Numbered from the stretch's first letter, positions 24,046 to 36,099 are shown. The stretch: 64,000 bases of DNA from Galaxea fascicularis (GCA_948470475.1 OX419339.1:7299185-7363184); one strand, 5' to 3'. Translations and numbers: made by a program. The notes: generated by a model not told the origin, from the letters alone.

Positions 24046-25124
24046 TGGGCTTAAAGAAATAATGTGTGTGAGTGTGTGTGGTGGGTTGGGAGGGGGGAGG
24101 GTGGTTGTTCGCCAATGTTTGTGCAGGTTTTCATTTTGCACGTGACCCGCATGACGTTTCTTTTCTTTGCCTTTTTCTATTTCTTTTTCTTGTCCTTTTA
24201 ACTTTCATGATTTCTTAGCTTTTTCCCCATCCCCAAGCCTCTCCCCCCCCCTCCCCGCCTCCCTATCACTTTCCCATCCAACGGCCCGTCCCTTATCGCC
24301 TTTCTGGTTATGGTTTCTTCACAATTCAGCTTCTAGCTACAAATAAGGGAAATCAAATCGTAACTTTTTCTTTGAGTCACAACACTTACTACAGTGTCCC
24401 ACTGCTCCGGCCTGTTATTCGTATCTTCGGCACTTTCCTTAAAAATCCCGGCAAATTTAATTCAATTGAAAAAATAGCCTCATCAGGTTGATGCCTTTGG
24501 CCATGGTGCAGTAAATGTTTGGACATTTTTGGATGATTTTTTGGAATGCTTTGGATAAGAAATGTTTAGGTAGTGTCATGGAACGTTATGGGAATTGGAA
24601 AATATTGGATTTGAAAGTGTTTGGAAATAATTGCTACACAAAGGCCACTAGTTTGTGTGTCTATCATTTTCCACGCTTCTTTCTTTCATTCTCAATTTAC
24701 GCCATTTTCCCAAAAATTCACTAGTAGTGCCCCCCTTAAATTACAAAACATACCTCTTCGTATACTCTCACTGCTACCCATCGATATACCTTAGGTCTCA
24801 TCAGTAAGTAACACCGCCTTTTTTATATGAACCTCTAGATTCCTTGAGTCGCCAATAGTTCAGCAGGCCCCTGATGTGATAACGTGGAATTCTTTTTTTT
24901 CGAGTAGGCCTGTAACACCAAAGTTAAATTTTCATTTTAGTTACCACGCTTAAAGTGAGGAAAAAAGATACCAATACAAGTTATCACGTTTCATTTTTTT
25001 CTGATCATTGTTGTTATTATTTGGGAATTGTAAAAATTTGGAATTGTAAAGCTCATTATTGTAACGCGCATTTGATCATATTCACATGCTAATTTGCGCC
25101 TACAAAATAATAAATTACTATTTC
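24046..25124. other. Intergenic stretch with low-complexity tracts
   Basis: A GT/G-rich tract at about 24062-24106 and a C-rich tract at about 24240-24262. No gene recognised. Confidence 0.4.
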
Positions 25125-25166
25125 ATTATTATTATTATTATTGTTGTTGTTGTTGTTGTTGTTTTT
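25125..25166. repeat. (ATT)n(GTT)n microsatellite
   Basis: ATT repeats pass directly into GTT repeats and then a T run. Confidence 0.85.
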
Positions 25167-25469
25167 TAGCAGCCTTGTATAGGGTTTTGGTTTTGCCATT
25201 CGCCTTTCGCTTTTCTAGTTTTGTGTCTCGAGAATAAAATCTAAATAATCGAACTCCAAGAAACAAAGGGACACATTCCATCTTAATCATAATGATATTT
25301 TTTATGACTTGTAATTTTGCATCCTATTAACAACGTTTTTGAAAAAGTATCATGCATGAACACTTTTTAACATGAAGTGCAGAATTTGAAAGTGTTTATT
25401 GAATTTTTATCTGAAACCTTTCTGTAATTGTTTTCGAAGAATAATTGTAAATAAAGTTTGCTGTGCATT

Positions 25470-25471
<2 letters not shown>

Positions 25472-25513
<42 letters not shown>
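25472..25513. repeat. (ATT)n microsatellite
   Basis: About 14 ATT units directly abutting the left end of the MITE at 25513. Confidence 0.9.
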
Positions 25514-25516
<3 letters not shown>

Positions 25517-25651
25517 GTACACTCCACAAAATTACTCAATTCTGATTGGTCGATAGCTGTACAATTAACCCCAAATAGTACTCCGTAGGGGTACCTGTTA
25601 GGTTTCCATGACAACGGCGCGTAAGTTCGTAATTTTGTTGAATGTACTATA
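25513..25651. mobile_element. MITE with TATAGTACA termini
   Basis: TATAGTACACTCCACAAAAT at the left is matched in inverse by ATTTTGTTGAATGTACTATA at the right, 139 bp with a few mismatches. A partly related block with repeated TCGTAC and TCGTGC words continues to about 25780, where a second ATT microsatellite starts. Confidence 0.7.
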
Positions 25652-25782
25652 AATAAAAAATCGTGCGACCTTCTCGTACAATAGATACTCGCCTAAAGGC
25701 TCGTGCAATTTTGAGAACTTTCAAAATCACTCGTACCTATTAATCCCGAATTGTACTCGAGGTCGTGCGATTTCCTATACTA

Positions 25783-25820
<38 letters not shown>

Positions 25821-25839
25821 CATCATTATTATTATTATT
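25783..25839. repeat. (ATT)n microsatellite, interrupted
   Basis: ATT repeats with a CATCATT interruption. Confidence 0.85.
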
Positions 25840-26094
25840 GTTTTCTTTCACTGTGCGGAAACAACAGCAGCAGCAGGAACGTAATAAATCATCATAATTT
25901 AATTCACAACCTTAAAAGTATCAATTCTTTAGTTTAACGGGGACAGACGCATTGTTTTGTTCAATTTCTGCGCAAACATATAGAATTTTAGGAATTAATA
26001 CACGAGGGAGATAAACTTTGTGTATTTTATCCTGCGCAGTTGAAAATTAACTTTCTTAAAGAAGACCTACAACGTTTTAAGTCTAATCTAAAAG

Positions 26095-26560
26095 CCATGT
26101 GCTAACGGACACAACAAATCCCAACGTTGGTGGAATTCGAAGTTGTTGGTCCGGCAGATGTTGGATGTTGTTGGCAGTGGTGTGCAAACGGATGCAACAA
26201 CTGGAAGCAACGTGAAGACACGCAATGTATAATGGGAAGGAAATGACCCATAAGACTTTGTAAACTTACAAGTCGGCTGCCATCTCCATGGAGACCGTAC
26301 GTAATGTGCGTGCGTGGTACCAAAGTGTTTGATGAGTTGTGCAAACGGGTGCAACATTGTTGTGCTAAGCTTTAGTGATCACGGCAAAACAGAAATGTTG
26401 GGATTGTTGGCTCAGACGTTTGACGAGTTTCAAACTTCACGCAAAAACGCCCAACAACATGCAACAGGGTGTGCAAACGGACGCAACATGTAACACCCAA
26501 CAATGTTGGCAGTTGTTGCATGGCAATGCTGCGTCCGAGCATTACTTTTCCCATGGTCAG
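26095..26560. repeat. GCAAACGGAYGCAACA repeat cluster
   Basis: The word GTGTGCAAACGGATGCAACA and close variants occur near 26187, 26338 and 26470, mixed with CCAACAATGTTGG and TGTTGGCAGTTGTTGC words in both orientations. This looks like one or two overlapping inverted-repeat elements. Frames over it on both strands are translation artefacts. Confidence 0.6.
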
Positions 26561-26599
26561 GCTAAATTTAGTACCCAAAACTATCACCGTCAAGCAGGT

Positions 26600-27780
26600 T
26601 CAGGTCAAAACGACAACCATAATGTGATTCTATCATCCACCAAAATCCCTGTTTCAGCAGAATAGGTCCTCCAAATTTAGAGATTTGAAGGTTGCAAAGG
26701 AAATCCCTTCCTCAAAAACCTCCTTGTTAAACGAATTCGTTCATAGCAAGAGGCTACTTCGTAATCTTATGTTAAACCATCGGAATATTTTAAGATGCTA
26801 TTTTTCTTCATTGGGCCTCCTTATGTCTTCTCCTCAGTGGTGTTTAGAAAAAATGTCTAGGGTGTAACAACCCAGGACTTCTTTTGTTTCTGCTTTTCAA
26901 GTAGTCGTGGCACTTTTTTCCTTTTTCCAGTGCGAAGTTATCTTAACGCCTATATTGAGCCCTCCGTATTCGGTAACTACCTGATTCTGATTTGTTATAG
27001 GGCTACTAAAATAAGTGTTAGTTCCTCATTTAATTTGTAACAGCTAATTGAAAGAAATCTGTATTTTCGGATGACTTAGAAGGCTCTGTATTATCATTCA
27101 CTAACAAAACGTATTTTTAGAGTTCGTAAGTCGTTGTTCAAATACTTCCTATATCAGTGCTACTGAGTCCCTATAGTAAATGTTAACTACGAAATCAGCT
27201 GTAAAAGGACTTTGAAAGGCACTCAGGTACATCCGTTTCCCCTTCGTCAATTTACTACCTGATTTGCATGTATGTCTCACTTTAGTGCCCTATTGTCTGT
27301 CTGTCTGTCTGTCTGTCTATGTGTTTGTCAGTAGTCTTTCTGTCTGACTTTTTACTCTCTGCCTGTCTGCTTGATTGCCAAAGTCTTTGCCTCTGAACGT
27401 CGTTATCCCATCTTCCTGTTTGGCGGTTTCCTACTTTCCTGAAAACACACTCTTAATAATACGGAAATTTACATTTTTTTCCGACGTTTTTGTAGTTGTT
27501 TCCTTAGCGGTTGTACTGTGGTACTTGTCATAGACATGTGAAAAGCAATCATCACGGTCAAATCATGGGAATATTCACCACTCCAGCTACTGTCTGTCAT
27601 CCCATGATATCCTATAATATTTCCGCCTCTACAAAATTTTATGACAACATCACTTTAGAGCCATTTTACGCTGGGCAACCTATTTTCATTGAAATTGGAC
27701 TGAAAAAAGCTACTTACTTAAAGCGATCGTGTCTGGTTTCCGCTTTATGACAGTCATGACAACATATAGGTTAATTATGC
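26600..27780. other. Intergenic stretch upstream of gene D
   Basis: No gene recognised. It contains a (GTCT)n microsatellite at 27294-27318. Confidence 0.4.
27294..27318. repeat. (GTCT)n microsatellite
   Basis: About six GTCT units, followed by decayed GTCTG words to about 27370. Confidence 0.9.
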
Positions 27781-27781
27781 T

Positions 27782-27788
27782 TATAAAA
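27782..27788 (+). promoter_or_regulatory. TATA box of gene D
   Basis: TATAAAA in CTTATAAAAAGGC, 56 bp before the ATG of gene D, the shortest such spacing in the window. Confidence 0.65.
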
Positions 27789-27837
27789 AGGCATCAAAAT
27801 GCGCAAATCAAAACCTCGATAACATGCTGAAATTACT

Positions 27838-28423
27838 ATGAATGTACTAGGTTTATTTCTTGGAGGTGCGCTAATGATCGGTTACCTTTTTCAGAACGCT
27901 GAAGGCTTCTCACCATATTTGGGGCCTCCCAAAGGTGACATGAGAAGCATCATTAACCACAAGGTAATATTTTAAATTTCCCATACATTTTCGTGGGTAA
28001 AATCCTTTGGTTAGCGACTGAAGTCTACAGTTCATAGTGTTTTCTTCTTTAAAAGTTTTTTTAACTTACCCCCATTCAAACACTGTTATTTGCGACCCGA
28101 AGATGGCGTCCAAAACCGTCATAAGGCCTATTTCATCTTTGTTTACTCTTTGTTAAGCACAACCGATAGATCGGATTTTAAATTAAACATTGAACTGTTC
28201 AGTAACGTCTTACTTGTTTTGTGCATTTGATTATTATTTCTTTCCACAGCATCGTCCTTGCATTCGTGAAACAGCGTGGCTCTGCCGCAGAGACTACATT
28301 CAGCAAGGCAAAGAGGCTCGTGGAATAGAAAATGTTGGAGTTCCGTCGGAGAGTCACGTGGATAGACATTTACGCACGCTGAGAAAGCAGCATTCTAGTG
28401 ACTACAATTCTAACGGCCATTGA
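27838..28423 (+). CDS. Small secreted peptide precursor, gene D (2 exons)
   Basis: Exon 1 is 27838-27963 (42 codons) with donor AAG|GTAATA, phase 0. Exon 2 is 28250-28423 after the acceptor TTTCTTTCCACAG and ends at TGA. The product has 99 residues, the longest of the set. The signal peptide (residues 1 to about 23) ends at QNAEG, and the propeptide starts with FSPYLGPPKG, which recalls the F that follows the cleavage site in genes A, B, C, H and I. Exon 2 opens with HRPCIRETAWLCRRDY, so the two Cys are seven residues apart rather than six. The tail is long and hydrophilic, rich in R, H and S, with a LRTLRKQH stretch. It shares gene architecture with B, C and H but little sequence, so homology is inferred from layout. 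The intron is only 286 bp. Function unknown. Confidence 0.75.
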
Positions 28424-28522
28424 GTAGCTGAGTCAAATGTCAAATAAGATCTTATCAAAACTGATGCATAAATTTAAAAAAAATCCTTGTTGTACTACTA
28501 CTACAGCTTGTAAATCAAATGC

Positions 28523-28528
28523 AATAAA
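28523..28528 (+). promoter_or_regulatory. Poly(A) signal of gene D
   Basis: AATAAA 100 bp after the gene D stop. Confidence 0.65.
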
Positions 28529-28534
28529 GTTGAA

Positions 28535-29342
28535 AAGAAGGCGAGTAAGGATTGTGTTATTACTCATCTTAGGCTAAAATAGCAACCTATCATGCTGGAC
28601 GACCAAATTCAATTAAAATACAATTAAGAACCGAAAAAACAGAGAGCTTAGCTTGGGGTCCCGTTTCAGTAGAGACACGAAGGTTTCCTGATGAAAAAAC
28701 AGTTCAGTTTCCTTGTGAACAAAAACACTAATAAAGAAATGAGGTAATTAGGAAACTGAGAGGAACAACGGTTGTTTTACTTGAATGTTTTACTTGATTT
28801 GTTCTATACAGATAGATACACCATACAGAGAACACAATACAAATCATGGATACTGAGGTCAGAAAGGCAAAGGATAGCAAAACTAATACTCGTCCTTCAG
28901 TTATCATAAAGAGGTGACACGAAGCTCTCGGAAAAACTCACAGGATAGACCGAGAAAACAATAAACAAACAACAGAAACAATAGACCCTAGCCCTGAAGA
29001 ATGGAGTTTCGAGTTAATACGGAGCCAATGAAATAAAAGGTTTCTGAGAGGCGCGTGGCAACTGGTCATAAATGAGTAACAGAAGAAGGGTTACACTTAC
29101 ATATCTTTAAAGCATGTAGTAGCCACTTCTTTTAAATATCAGAAAGCATGGGACTCGTCTGAGTAAGTAAGTATGTAAGTACTAAGGTAATTCATTTACC
29201 TACGTTACCGTCTAAGAGCGTGCATTTAGGTCTACAACCAAAAAATAATAAATATATAATCTATAGTCTATGTACACATAAATACAATAAAATATAAAAT
29301 TACAGCTGAATTGATCTTAGCTTAGACTTAAAGATATTAACA
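28535..29342. other. Intergenic stretch and likely LINE 3' tail
   Basis: No gene. The (TAAG)n-like run at about 29163-29185 may be the simple-sequence 3' tail of the minus-strand LINE that begins next to it. Confidence 0.35.
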
Positions 29343-31143
29343 TTATCTGCCAGTTAACATCCTACTGAAAAAGTCTCTAATATAATTCGGCCCTATATTC
29401 CTAAGGCATTTGAATAATAGGATCAGAGATTGCTGCTTTTTTCTACACTTTAAAGTATCCAACTTACATATATTTAAGATTTCTTGATAAGACAATGATT
29501 TTCCGAGCCCCATCAGTGTTCTTAATATATAATGATTGGCATCTTCAAGTTTATTGACTTGGACTTTCCCCACCCCTACAAGGAGGGGACTACAGTATTC
29601 TAAATGTGGTAAAATAAAAGATTTGTATAATGCTAGTATAACGTCCATAGGTACAAAACGCCTATTCTAAGTGCGTTGGTCTTCGCACGCGCCCTTTTTG
29701 GCTGACGGGAAATATGCTCTTTAAAGTTTGACATACTATCGAGATTTTCGCCCGATATTGTTTAGTAACGCCAGAACCATTCAAAGTTAAGTTAAAGTCG
29801 TAGTTGCAGGGACCGATCGGAAGGGCTTGCGTCTTGGCATTGTTTACTAACAGGTAGTTTGCATCGAGCCCCTCCGACAAGCGGCTAAGACCCTAGATCA
29901 CAACAGATTCTATCAAGTTGGGATTCTTATCATGTTGCGTTTATTTGAATTATTTGTTTCACGTGTTTGCTCGGCCCCACTAGCCTTTGTGCTAAATAAA
30001 CTGCCGAGGCTAAATAAAGGTATTATTATAAGAGTCGTGTTGTCAGCGTATAATCTTAAAGACACATCCGGGACCGCATAATTCAAATCGTTAATGAATA
30101 TATTAAACAACAGTGCACACATAACTTGAATAACTTGAGCACACACCGTGCAAACAAACTCTTTGTTTACGACCCAATAGATAGGATGACATCAAACTCA
30201 AGGGCGGATTGAGAGAGACCATAGGCTTTCAACTTTGCCAATCATGAGAAGATAGTGGTTAATAGAGTCAAAAGCCTTTGATAAATCAACGGCCACGTGA
30301 CTCGGACTCTCTGTTGTCGGGCTCCATCTCCAATCCTCGGCTATCTTCAGAAGAGCGGTGCAACACGAATGGTTCTTTAAAAATCCAGAGAGGTTTTGTG
30401 ACAAGTGGCGACAGAAAGTAAAGTAAAGTTGACTTTACATTACTTTCTCATAGACCTTTGACAACACGGTAAGGACCGACATAGGACGATAGTTCTCTTT
30501 TCACGTGTCCTCATCCTTTTTAAACACGGGTGTCAAATTGCCACACGTCCATTCGTCTGTAATCTCCTCGGCCATGACTGGTGCCGAGAGCCTTAGAAGA
30601 CGCGGTGAGATCACGTCAGTGCCAGCTGCTTTTCGCGGATTTAAATTTGATCCAGAATCTCTTTCACGTAATTGGAACTTCCTGGATGTTCTAACACCTG
30701 TCGTGACGCAATCCCAAGCACACACGGGTGATCACCAAAATTCTCCACGCTGCCACGCCGGGTTTCAGGTACGGCAACCGATGCGAAGTAATTCAGTGAA
30801 CACCTCCACCACTTCACTGGGCTCCATCAGAACTTTGCCATCCTCTACTAATGTCACACTGTTCTGTTTGGAAAGGGACGAGTTAGGGAGTAATGGCCCC
30901 ATTTGTTCCAAAACTCCCCAGGGTGTTTCGCATTAGATGTCCACCAATACTACAAAACTCCTTACCCCTTCTCTTTAGTGAGGTGACTTTATTACGCTGT
31001 TGCTTATACGCAACCCAGAGATTCGGTTCTTCCTGTAGCATTAAACAGCCGATTGCGCCGGGCAATTTCGTATTGAATTTCATGTGAGATCTAGGGTTAC
31101 CGTAGTTGATCACTGCGCACCCATTTTTTCTTGACTGGCGCAT
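29343..31143 (-). pseudogene. Dead non-LTR retrotransposon, reverse-transcriptase part
   Basis: Read on the minus strand from right to left, fragments in several frames follow the order of a CR1/L2/jockey-type reverse transcriptase. They are a linker with WVAYKQQRNKVT (about 31000), NPRKAAGTDVISPRLL and NLTPVFKKDED (about 30650-30500), a GFLKNHSCCTALLK then VAVDLSKAFDSINH block (about 30390-30250), LLFNIFINDL with LRLYADNTTLI (about 30110-30020; the catalytic YADD reads YADN), and the C-terminal YKSFILPHLEYCSPL segment (about 29620-29580). Frameshifts, stops and the altered active site show that it is inactive. The 5' part with the endonuclease was not recognised; sequence up to about 31466 may belong to it. 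Confidence 0.85.
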
Positions 31144-31149
31144 AGAGGC

Positions 31150-34100
31150 ATAATCTTACGAACAGGGTCCGGATTGAACGTCTCCACACAGAGCCAGACG
31201 GCTCGCTTGAAAGCTACTAAGGCTCCCAGCACTGGATTCTCACAATCAGGTAGCGGTTCCCTCGGCCGTGTTTCGTGCCAGATTGAACAGAACGGAGCTT
31301 TTACGGAGGAAAACGCGGGAATGCTTACGTCAAAAGGCAGTGGGTACTTAGACGACGCGAGGGAGTTTTTCTCATAGAGGACACGTTCAAATGGCCGAAA
31401 AATACAGCTAAGGTATAGCAGATCAGAAAAGTGTGGCCGGCCGCCTTTATGCATAAATAAGGACATGGAATTGACAGGGGAAACAGATAGACTAGGACAG
31501 CCTTTTCAAGAGGAGAACGAGTTAACGCGAGTTAAAGAAGAAATTTGACATAACAAACACAGACCTAGCCTGCAGAACAGGCGTTATTTTATTTCTTTAT
31601 TTCTTTATTTATTAATATTTCCTTTTTTGCTTTTCAGGCGAGCAGCGAAGCGCAAGGCAAGCGGGCAGCTCGATTCATTCGAAGTATTCCTAATAATCAA
31701 AATTATCATGACTATTTCTAATAAAATACACTGATTTTGACGATGATCACATACGAGTAAAACCCAAAACAAAAGATTCAAGACCCTTATAAAGGATTCA
31801 GTTCATCCAGTGACGAGTTAATGAAGAGCATGTGTGGTCTTTTTCATAGGGACGGATGCGCAAGATATTTTTTCGAAGATTTTGATTGCATTAAAAAACC
31901 GCAATCAGAACAAGTCGGAAAGGTTTTAATACATCAAAATATAGAGGAAGGAAAAGGCTATGAAAATCGGATTCGCGTTAGAAAGGCTGAGGGGATTTCG
32001 TGATTACTACGATTGTTAATTGCTCTAGAAACCCTTACAAGGAAAACAAATTTATTTAGTCCCTGCAAAAACAAAGCATTTTGCATACTTTATCGCCAAA
32101 GAAACATCGAATTTGCACTGAATAAATTTCTGCTTGATCAAATACTTATTCAAAAGCCAACTGAACACCTTCTCACTGCTTTTATTCCATTATCGTGAAG
32201 GTATTGAAATATCGATGTGAAGGCCCGCTCAGAAGAAGGTTCGCAGTTGATCTCAGGAGACCTCATTTAACTCTTTAAGATTGAGGACTGGCTAAACAGA
32301 GTGGAAAAATTTATCTTCCTTAGAAATAATTATATATATGTGTATGTGTGTGGGAGTGTGTATATATATATATATATAGCATTTCTTCTATGAGCCTTTG
32401 AACAAAGAAACAGAAACGCATTCGAGTTTTACTGTACCGGAAAGAAAAAAAACTGGAACAGCTGCCCTCCTTTCTTGACTTGCAATTGTCACAGCCAGAG
32501 CCCTTAACCTTGCCAAATTCTATCCCCAGTTATCGTTTTCGAACATCAAAACTTTTACCAATCGAAGAAACGTCTGTTTGTTATTTCAAGACTTTGATAA
32601 CTTGTCAACACCCTCCTTTCTCAAGGAAATATCTGTTAATTGTTGTCATTTCATGGAAAATGCTGTCTCGAGCAAACACGGATATAGCTTTCCTCAACTG
32701 TACATCAACTTCAGTTTGAATTAAACGAGACATTAGCCACTTTTATACAATACCCATCATTTGCATACATATATGGTATAAACTGCCCTCGAAGAAATGT
32801 TTTTTTTTCTCCCATGAAACACAAAAGTGACAGGCTAAACGTTGATAAGTTTAAAATAAGCAGAATTCAGCGACCCAGCCGGTAAACTAAACCGCGCTGC
32901 ATCCACTTTCAAAAGAAGATGAGACCGTTGCCAATTTTTGTCTAAAAATTCCCCGAACCAGACAAATTAAATATTTTTATTCATGATCAGGATGGCCGGT
33001 ACAATAATTTTAATTTTATTCAGATACTGTTATAAGAGCACTCCGAGACTACACATAGCATAAATGGGGACATCAATGAGATACATGTTCGATGCGTGAC
33101 CGATTAGGGCGCTTAAAGATGAGTTACGCAGAACTCAGTGTGATTTTCGGGACAAACTACGTGTTACTTAAAATTAGTAAAATAAGTAACTTTTTCCATA
33201 AGTGATCCTTTATTTTTCCTGTCCGAATTGTTGCAAAACAAATCAAAGGGTGATTAATAATTTGCATAATCTGTATTTCTTTCAACAAGCAATTTCCTTT
33301 GGTTTCGGCTTGAGAATTTTCCATGATTGACGAAAATCCTTTGGTTAAATTAACCAATATGAAAAAACATGTTGGCAGGAACTGAATCGGTTCATTATTT
33401 CTTAAGCCTCTACTAACAACACTACAACAAAACTAAAGGAAACTGTTGACAAAAATCGTAACTGCACAATGTAGTTGTTTTTTTCGCGTGAAAACTCACG
33501 TATGCCAAGCCAGTAAATTCACGCAAAAAATTAAATTATCAGTGCCGGCTCAGTCTTTTCCTTTTTCGATTTCACTTTATCTAGTTTCATGTTCGTTGGC
33601 AGTCACTTTTTCGACATGCTAACTTTTACCTTTCTTCATTTTTAGTGAGCTATTTAATTTTTAGAGTGTTTAACAAAATATAATAATAAGAGTGAAAAAG
33701 ATAACTAGATTATGAAATAAATTTATTGCTTTTCTTTCACCGGATACAAATTTGACATGAAATTTTTCAGTCCGCTTGTTAAGGCTACTTGCAACTATGT
33801 TAAGTGGATAACGGAGGAAACAAAAGGACGCTTTACTTTTGATGAGCAAAGATCTCTTAAAAGGCAGCAGAGCTCCTTCCCGAGACACACAGAACTCAAA
33901 TCGTGCTTGAGTTGTGAAAACTCTTAGGCTTACTGAACTCTGAGATTCGGGCTCGACTGCTATACTCAATCGTGAGTGAAACGAAAAGGTACACCTTTTA
34001 TTTGCTTTTACTTTATACGTTTTGTTGTTAATAACTATATATTATAAGGTATAACTATGATCCTGCGTGCGTTCAGTTATTCCTCCCTTTTAGATTTCGA

Positions 34101-34485
34101 AAAGGAAACTTATTACAATCCCAGAGAAAGAAAGAGTCGCTTTATGTATCCTAATTAGGTTTTCAGACATCGTTGCAATCCTTATAGGCTATGGTTGCAA
34201 CAGAAAGTCTTCACTGAATTGGGTCAGTTGTTTGAATACATTTCACGATCTCTCAAAACTCTAACACGATGAGAGCGCGATCACCCAAAAAAAAAGTGTT
34301 AGAGACAGGCTTTGAAGATGTAAGAGATGATAGCAGCTTTAGCCATAGTCAGAGACCCAAAGGCAGATTACCCTGGATGCGAACGAAATAACCTCTAGCG
34401 CCCAGAGTAGGGACAGATAGTCGGGAAGGGACGAAGATCGGGACCTGGGTCTCGGAGGTTGAGCTTTTAGGAAGCGAAAGGCAGC
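31150..34485. other. Long intergenic stretch, no gene recognised
   Basis: Includes a TATA/TG microsatellite (32331-32379). TATAAA-like sites near 31787 and 32745 (minus) are not followed by a signal-peptide exon. A 60-codon frame at 31821 lacks a signal peptide and sits too close to its TATA to be convincing. Confidence 0.4.
32331..32379. repeat. TA/TG microsatellite
   Basis: TATATATATG, then TGTGTG words, then (TA)n. Confidence 0.85.
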
Positions 34486-34487
34486 AA

Positions 34488-34565
34488 AAAAAAATTAAAA
34501 TTGGGGCTTGTATAGGGATCGAACTCATGACCTCTGCGATCCCGCTAACAGTTGGAGCTGGAATT
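34488..34565 (-). repeat. tRNA-derived SINE fragment
   Basis: On the minus strand it reads GTTAGCGGGATCGCAGAGGT followed by a B-box-like GAGTTCGATCCC, the anticodon-to-T-arm half of a tRNA-like head. An A-box-like part is only weakly visible (AGCTCCAACTG). A poly-T/A-rich stretch follows. Confidence 0.5.
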
Positions 34566-35032
34566 TTTCTTCATTCAGACTTGACTAAATCATCGCTGAA
34601 TGTTCAACAGATAAATAAATGCAAATATGTGTTAATCATACGCACTGAACTGCACGAGTTGAAAGAAGCGAAGAGGTGAGAAATCATATTAAAAGTAGTG
34701 AGCCCCACCTGAGCACCGAGTTACAAGAAGAAAGCCTATATGTTATGTAATCGAGCGGACGGCTACTAACACCTATGGTGTTACGTTCTAGCTAACAGTA
34801 ATGCCCACATAAATGTTCCACCAAAGTAAGACACAATTTCTCGCTTCGCACATGGGCAGCGCGAAATTAGTAACAAACGCCTGTGGTCCAAGCAACAGGA
34901 TTAAAGCGTTGCTTAATTGAGTTCTTCACATAATTAATTGGTTTTGCGGGGCACGACGAAGTTTTTTTCCGATTTACTTCAAGAGGTAACATATGAAATT
35001 TTTTTTAAACTTTTTTTTACTTTTGTAGGGAG

Positions 35033-35296
35033 ATGGAGGGAAAATATTTTTTGATCATGCTGCTCCAGCTGTCTACGCTTTGGCTCCACAACTGTTATGG
35101 AGAACCGTTAAGAGGCAGTAGCGATGGTTCCATGAAAGGAAATAAAGTAATTCGTGTGAATGCGGAGAGAGAATTGTTATATGATCGAAATTATCCTCCG
35201 TTTGTTAACAGATACAATGGGTACATGCACGGCAAAAGAGATGGGCTACCATCTCGCTCGAAGGGAAACAACGCTTTCGGGACTGAAAAGAAATGA
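35033..35296 (+). CDS. Small secreted peptide precursor, gene E (single coding exon)
   Basis: The 87-residue frame starts 5 bp after a strong acceptor (long T tract, then TTTTGTAG at 35028), so an upstream non-coding exon is likely, though none was located. The signal peptide (residues 1-23) ends at HNCYG, before EPLRG; NCYG recalls HCQG at the same place in gene G. The rest is hydrophilic, Tyr- and Asn-rich, with no Cys. YMHGKR near residues 64-69 is a Gly-Lys-Arg site that could give a C-terminally amidated peptide ending in YMH; the tail after it ends in EKK. Secretion is inferred from the signal peptide, and a neuropeptide-like precursor is one possible reading. AATAAA repeats lie about 175 bp downstream. 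No known family recognised. Confidence 0.6.
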   Translation: MEGKYFLIMLLQLSTLWLHNCYGEPLRGSSDGSMKGNKVIRVNAERELLYDRNYPPFVNRYNGYMHGKRDGLPSRSKGNNAFGTEKK

Positions 35297-35469
35297 GTAC
35301 ATCCCATTTCTCGCCCACTCTTGCACTTAGTCGTCTTCTTCGTTTTGAGAAACACGTTTAATAACTTGCGAAGTACCAAAGACTGGTAGTTCTATATGAC
35401 TTTATTTGTCTCTTAATAATAGAGCATTCTGCAGGCCGTGCTATATTCAGACTGGCGTTCAAGAATGGG

Positions 35470-35488
35470 AAATAAATAAATAAATAAA
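35470..35488 (+). promoter_or_regulatory. Candidate poly(A) signal of gene E
   Basis: Overlapping AATAAATAAATAAATAAAA repeats, the first AATAAA after the gene E stop. Confidence 0.5.
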
Positions 35489-35904
35489 ATACTAAAATGT
35501 TATTAAAATCTAAAATGTAAACAACGTCTTCATTGTATCAAAGTATCCGTTGGCCTACTCTGGGACCTAAACTCGCCTTAAAAATCGCCTTAAGTCAAAC
35601 GTCATTTCTGCAAAACCCCTTTAAATGTGTGTAGTTCGGCAGGCGTGACTGGCGTGAACTCCCACCCTGAGCTGCTGCGTGAACTGGCATGTGTTACACT
35701 ACGAGATACAGTTTCATTTGTAACCATTAACAGGCTACCAGCTTGCATTGCAGAAATCAAACTAATCCCAACGACGCAATTCGAAGTCAGTAGTGAGAAA
35801 AGACTGGAAACAAACTTGCTACTAAAGAGGAACTCGGGGCAATTAAAAATAAACAAGGCCGACAAGAAAGCAATATCTTTTCCAGGGAAGAAGTAAAGAC
35901 AGTA

Positions 35905-36099
35905 ATGTCAGGTTTTAGGGTTTATACTGTGTTTCTTTTAAGCACAATTCATTTTGTTTCGCCTAGTGGAACTCTTACCACTGAAAACATGTCAAAGCGA
36001 GGGCGTTTCGGACGACGTTTCTTGGGAAAAAGTTTTTTCCAAGGTTTCAAAGCAGATGCGATTTACCATAGATCGTTTTCACTGTCACGCAAGAAATAA
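35905..36099 (+). CDS. Small secreted peptide precursor, gene F with KR-GRF-G-RR motif
   Basis: The 64-residue frame starts 20 bp after a good acceptor (ATATCTTTTCCAG at 35885), the same layout as gene E 0.9 kb upstream, so an upstream non-coding exon is likely. The signal peptide (residues 1 to about 22) ends near FVSPSG. The mature part is very basic and Cys-free. MSKRGRFGRRFLGKSFF (about residues 29-45) contains GRF followed by Gly and flanked by dibasic sites; if cut and amidated it would release a GRF-amide tripeptide, like the C-terminus of cnidarian RFamides. There is only one such unit, whereas known RFamide precursors have many, so chance or an antimicrobial cationic peptide must be considered. 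It ends in SRKK. AATAAAT overlaps the stop and another AATAAA lies near 36155. Confidence 0.55.
   Translation: MSGFRVYTVFLLSTIHFVSPSGTLTTENMSKRGRFGRRFLGKSFFQGFKADAIYHRSFSLSRKK

Noticed and set aside
25472..25839. CRISPR-like or regulatory repeat array
   Set aside because: Simple ATT microsatellites with a MITE between them; no regular spacers.
30505..30936. 143-codon plus-strand frame
   Set aside because: It is antisense to the minus-strand LINE reverse transcriptase.
31786..32003. TATAAAGG followed by a 60-codon frame
   Set aside because: The ATG lies only about 30 bp from the TATA, and the product has no signal peptide or family motif.
35627..35896. 89-codon frame just upstream of gene F
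   Set aside because: No signal peptide or promoter; it spans the acceptor of gene F and overlaps an equally long frame on the other strand.
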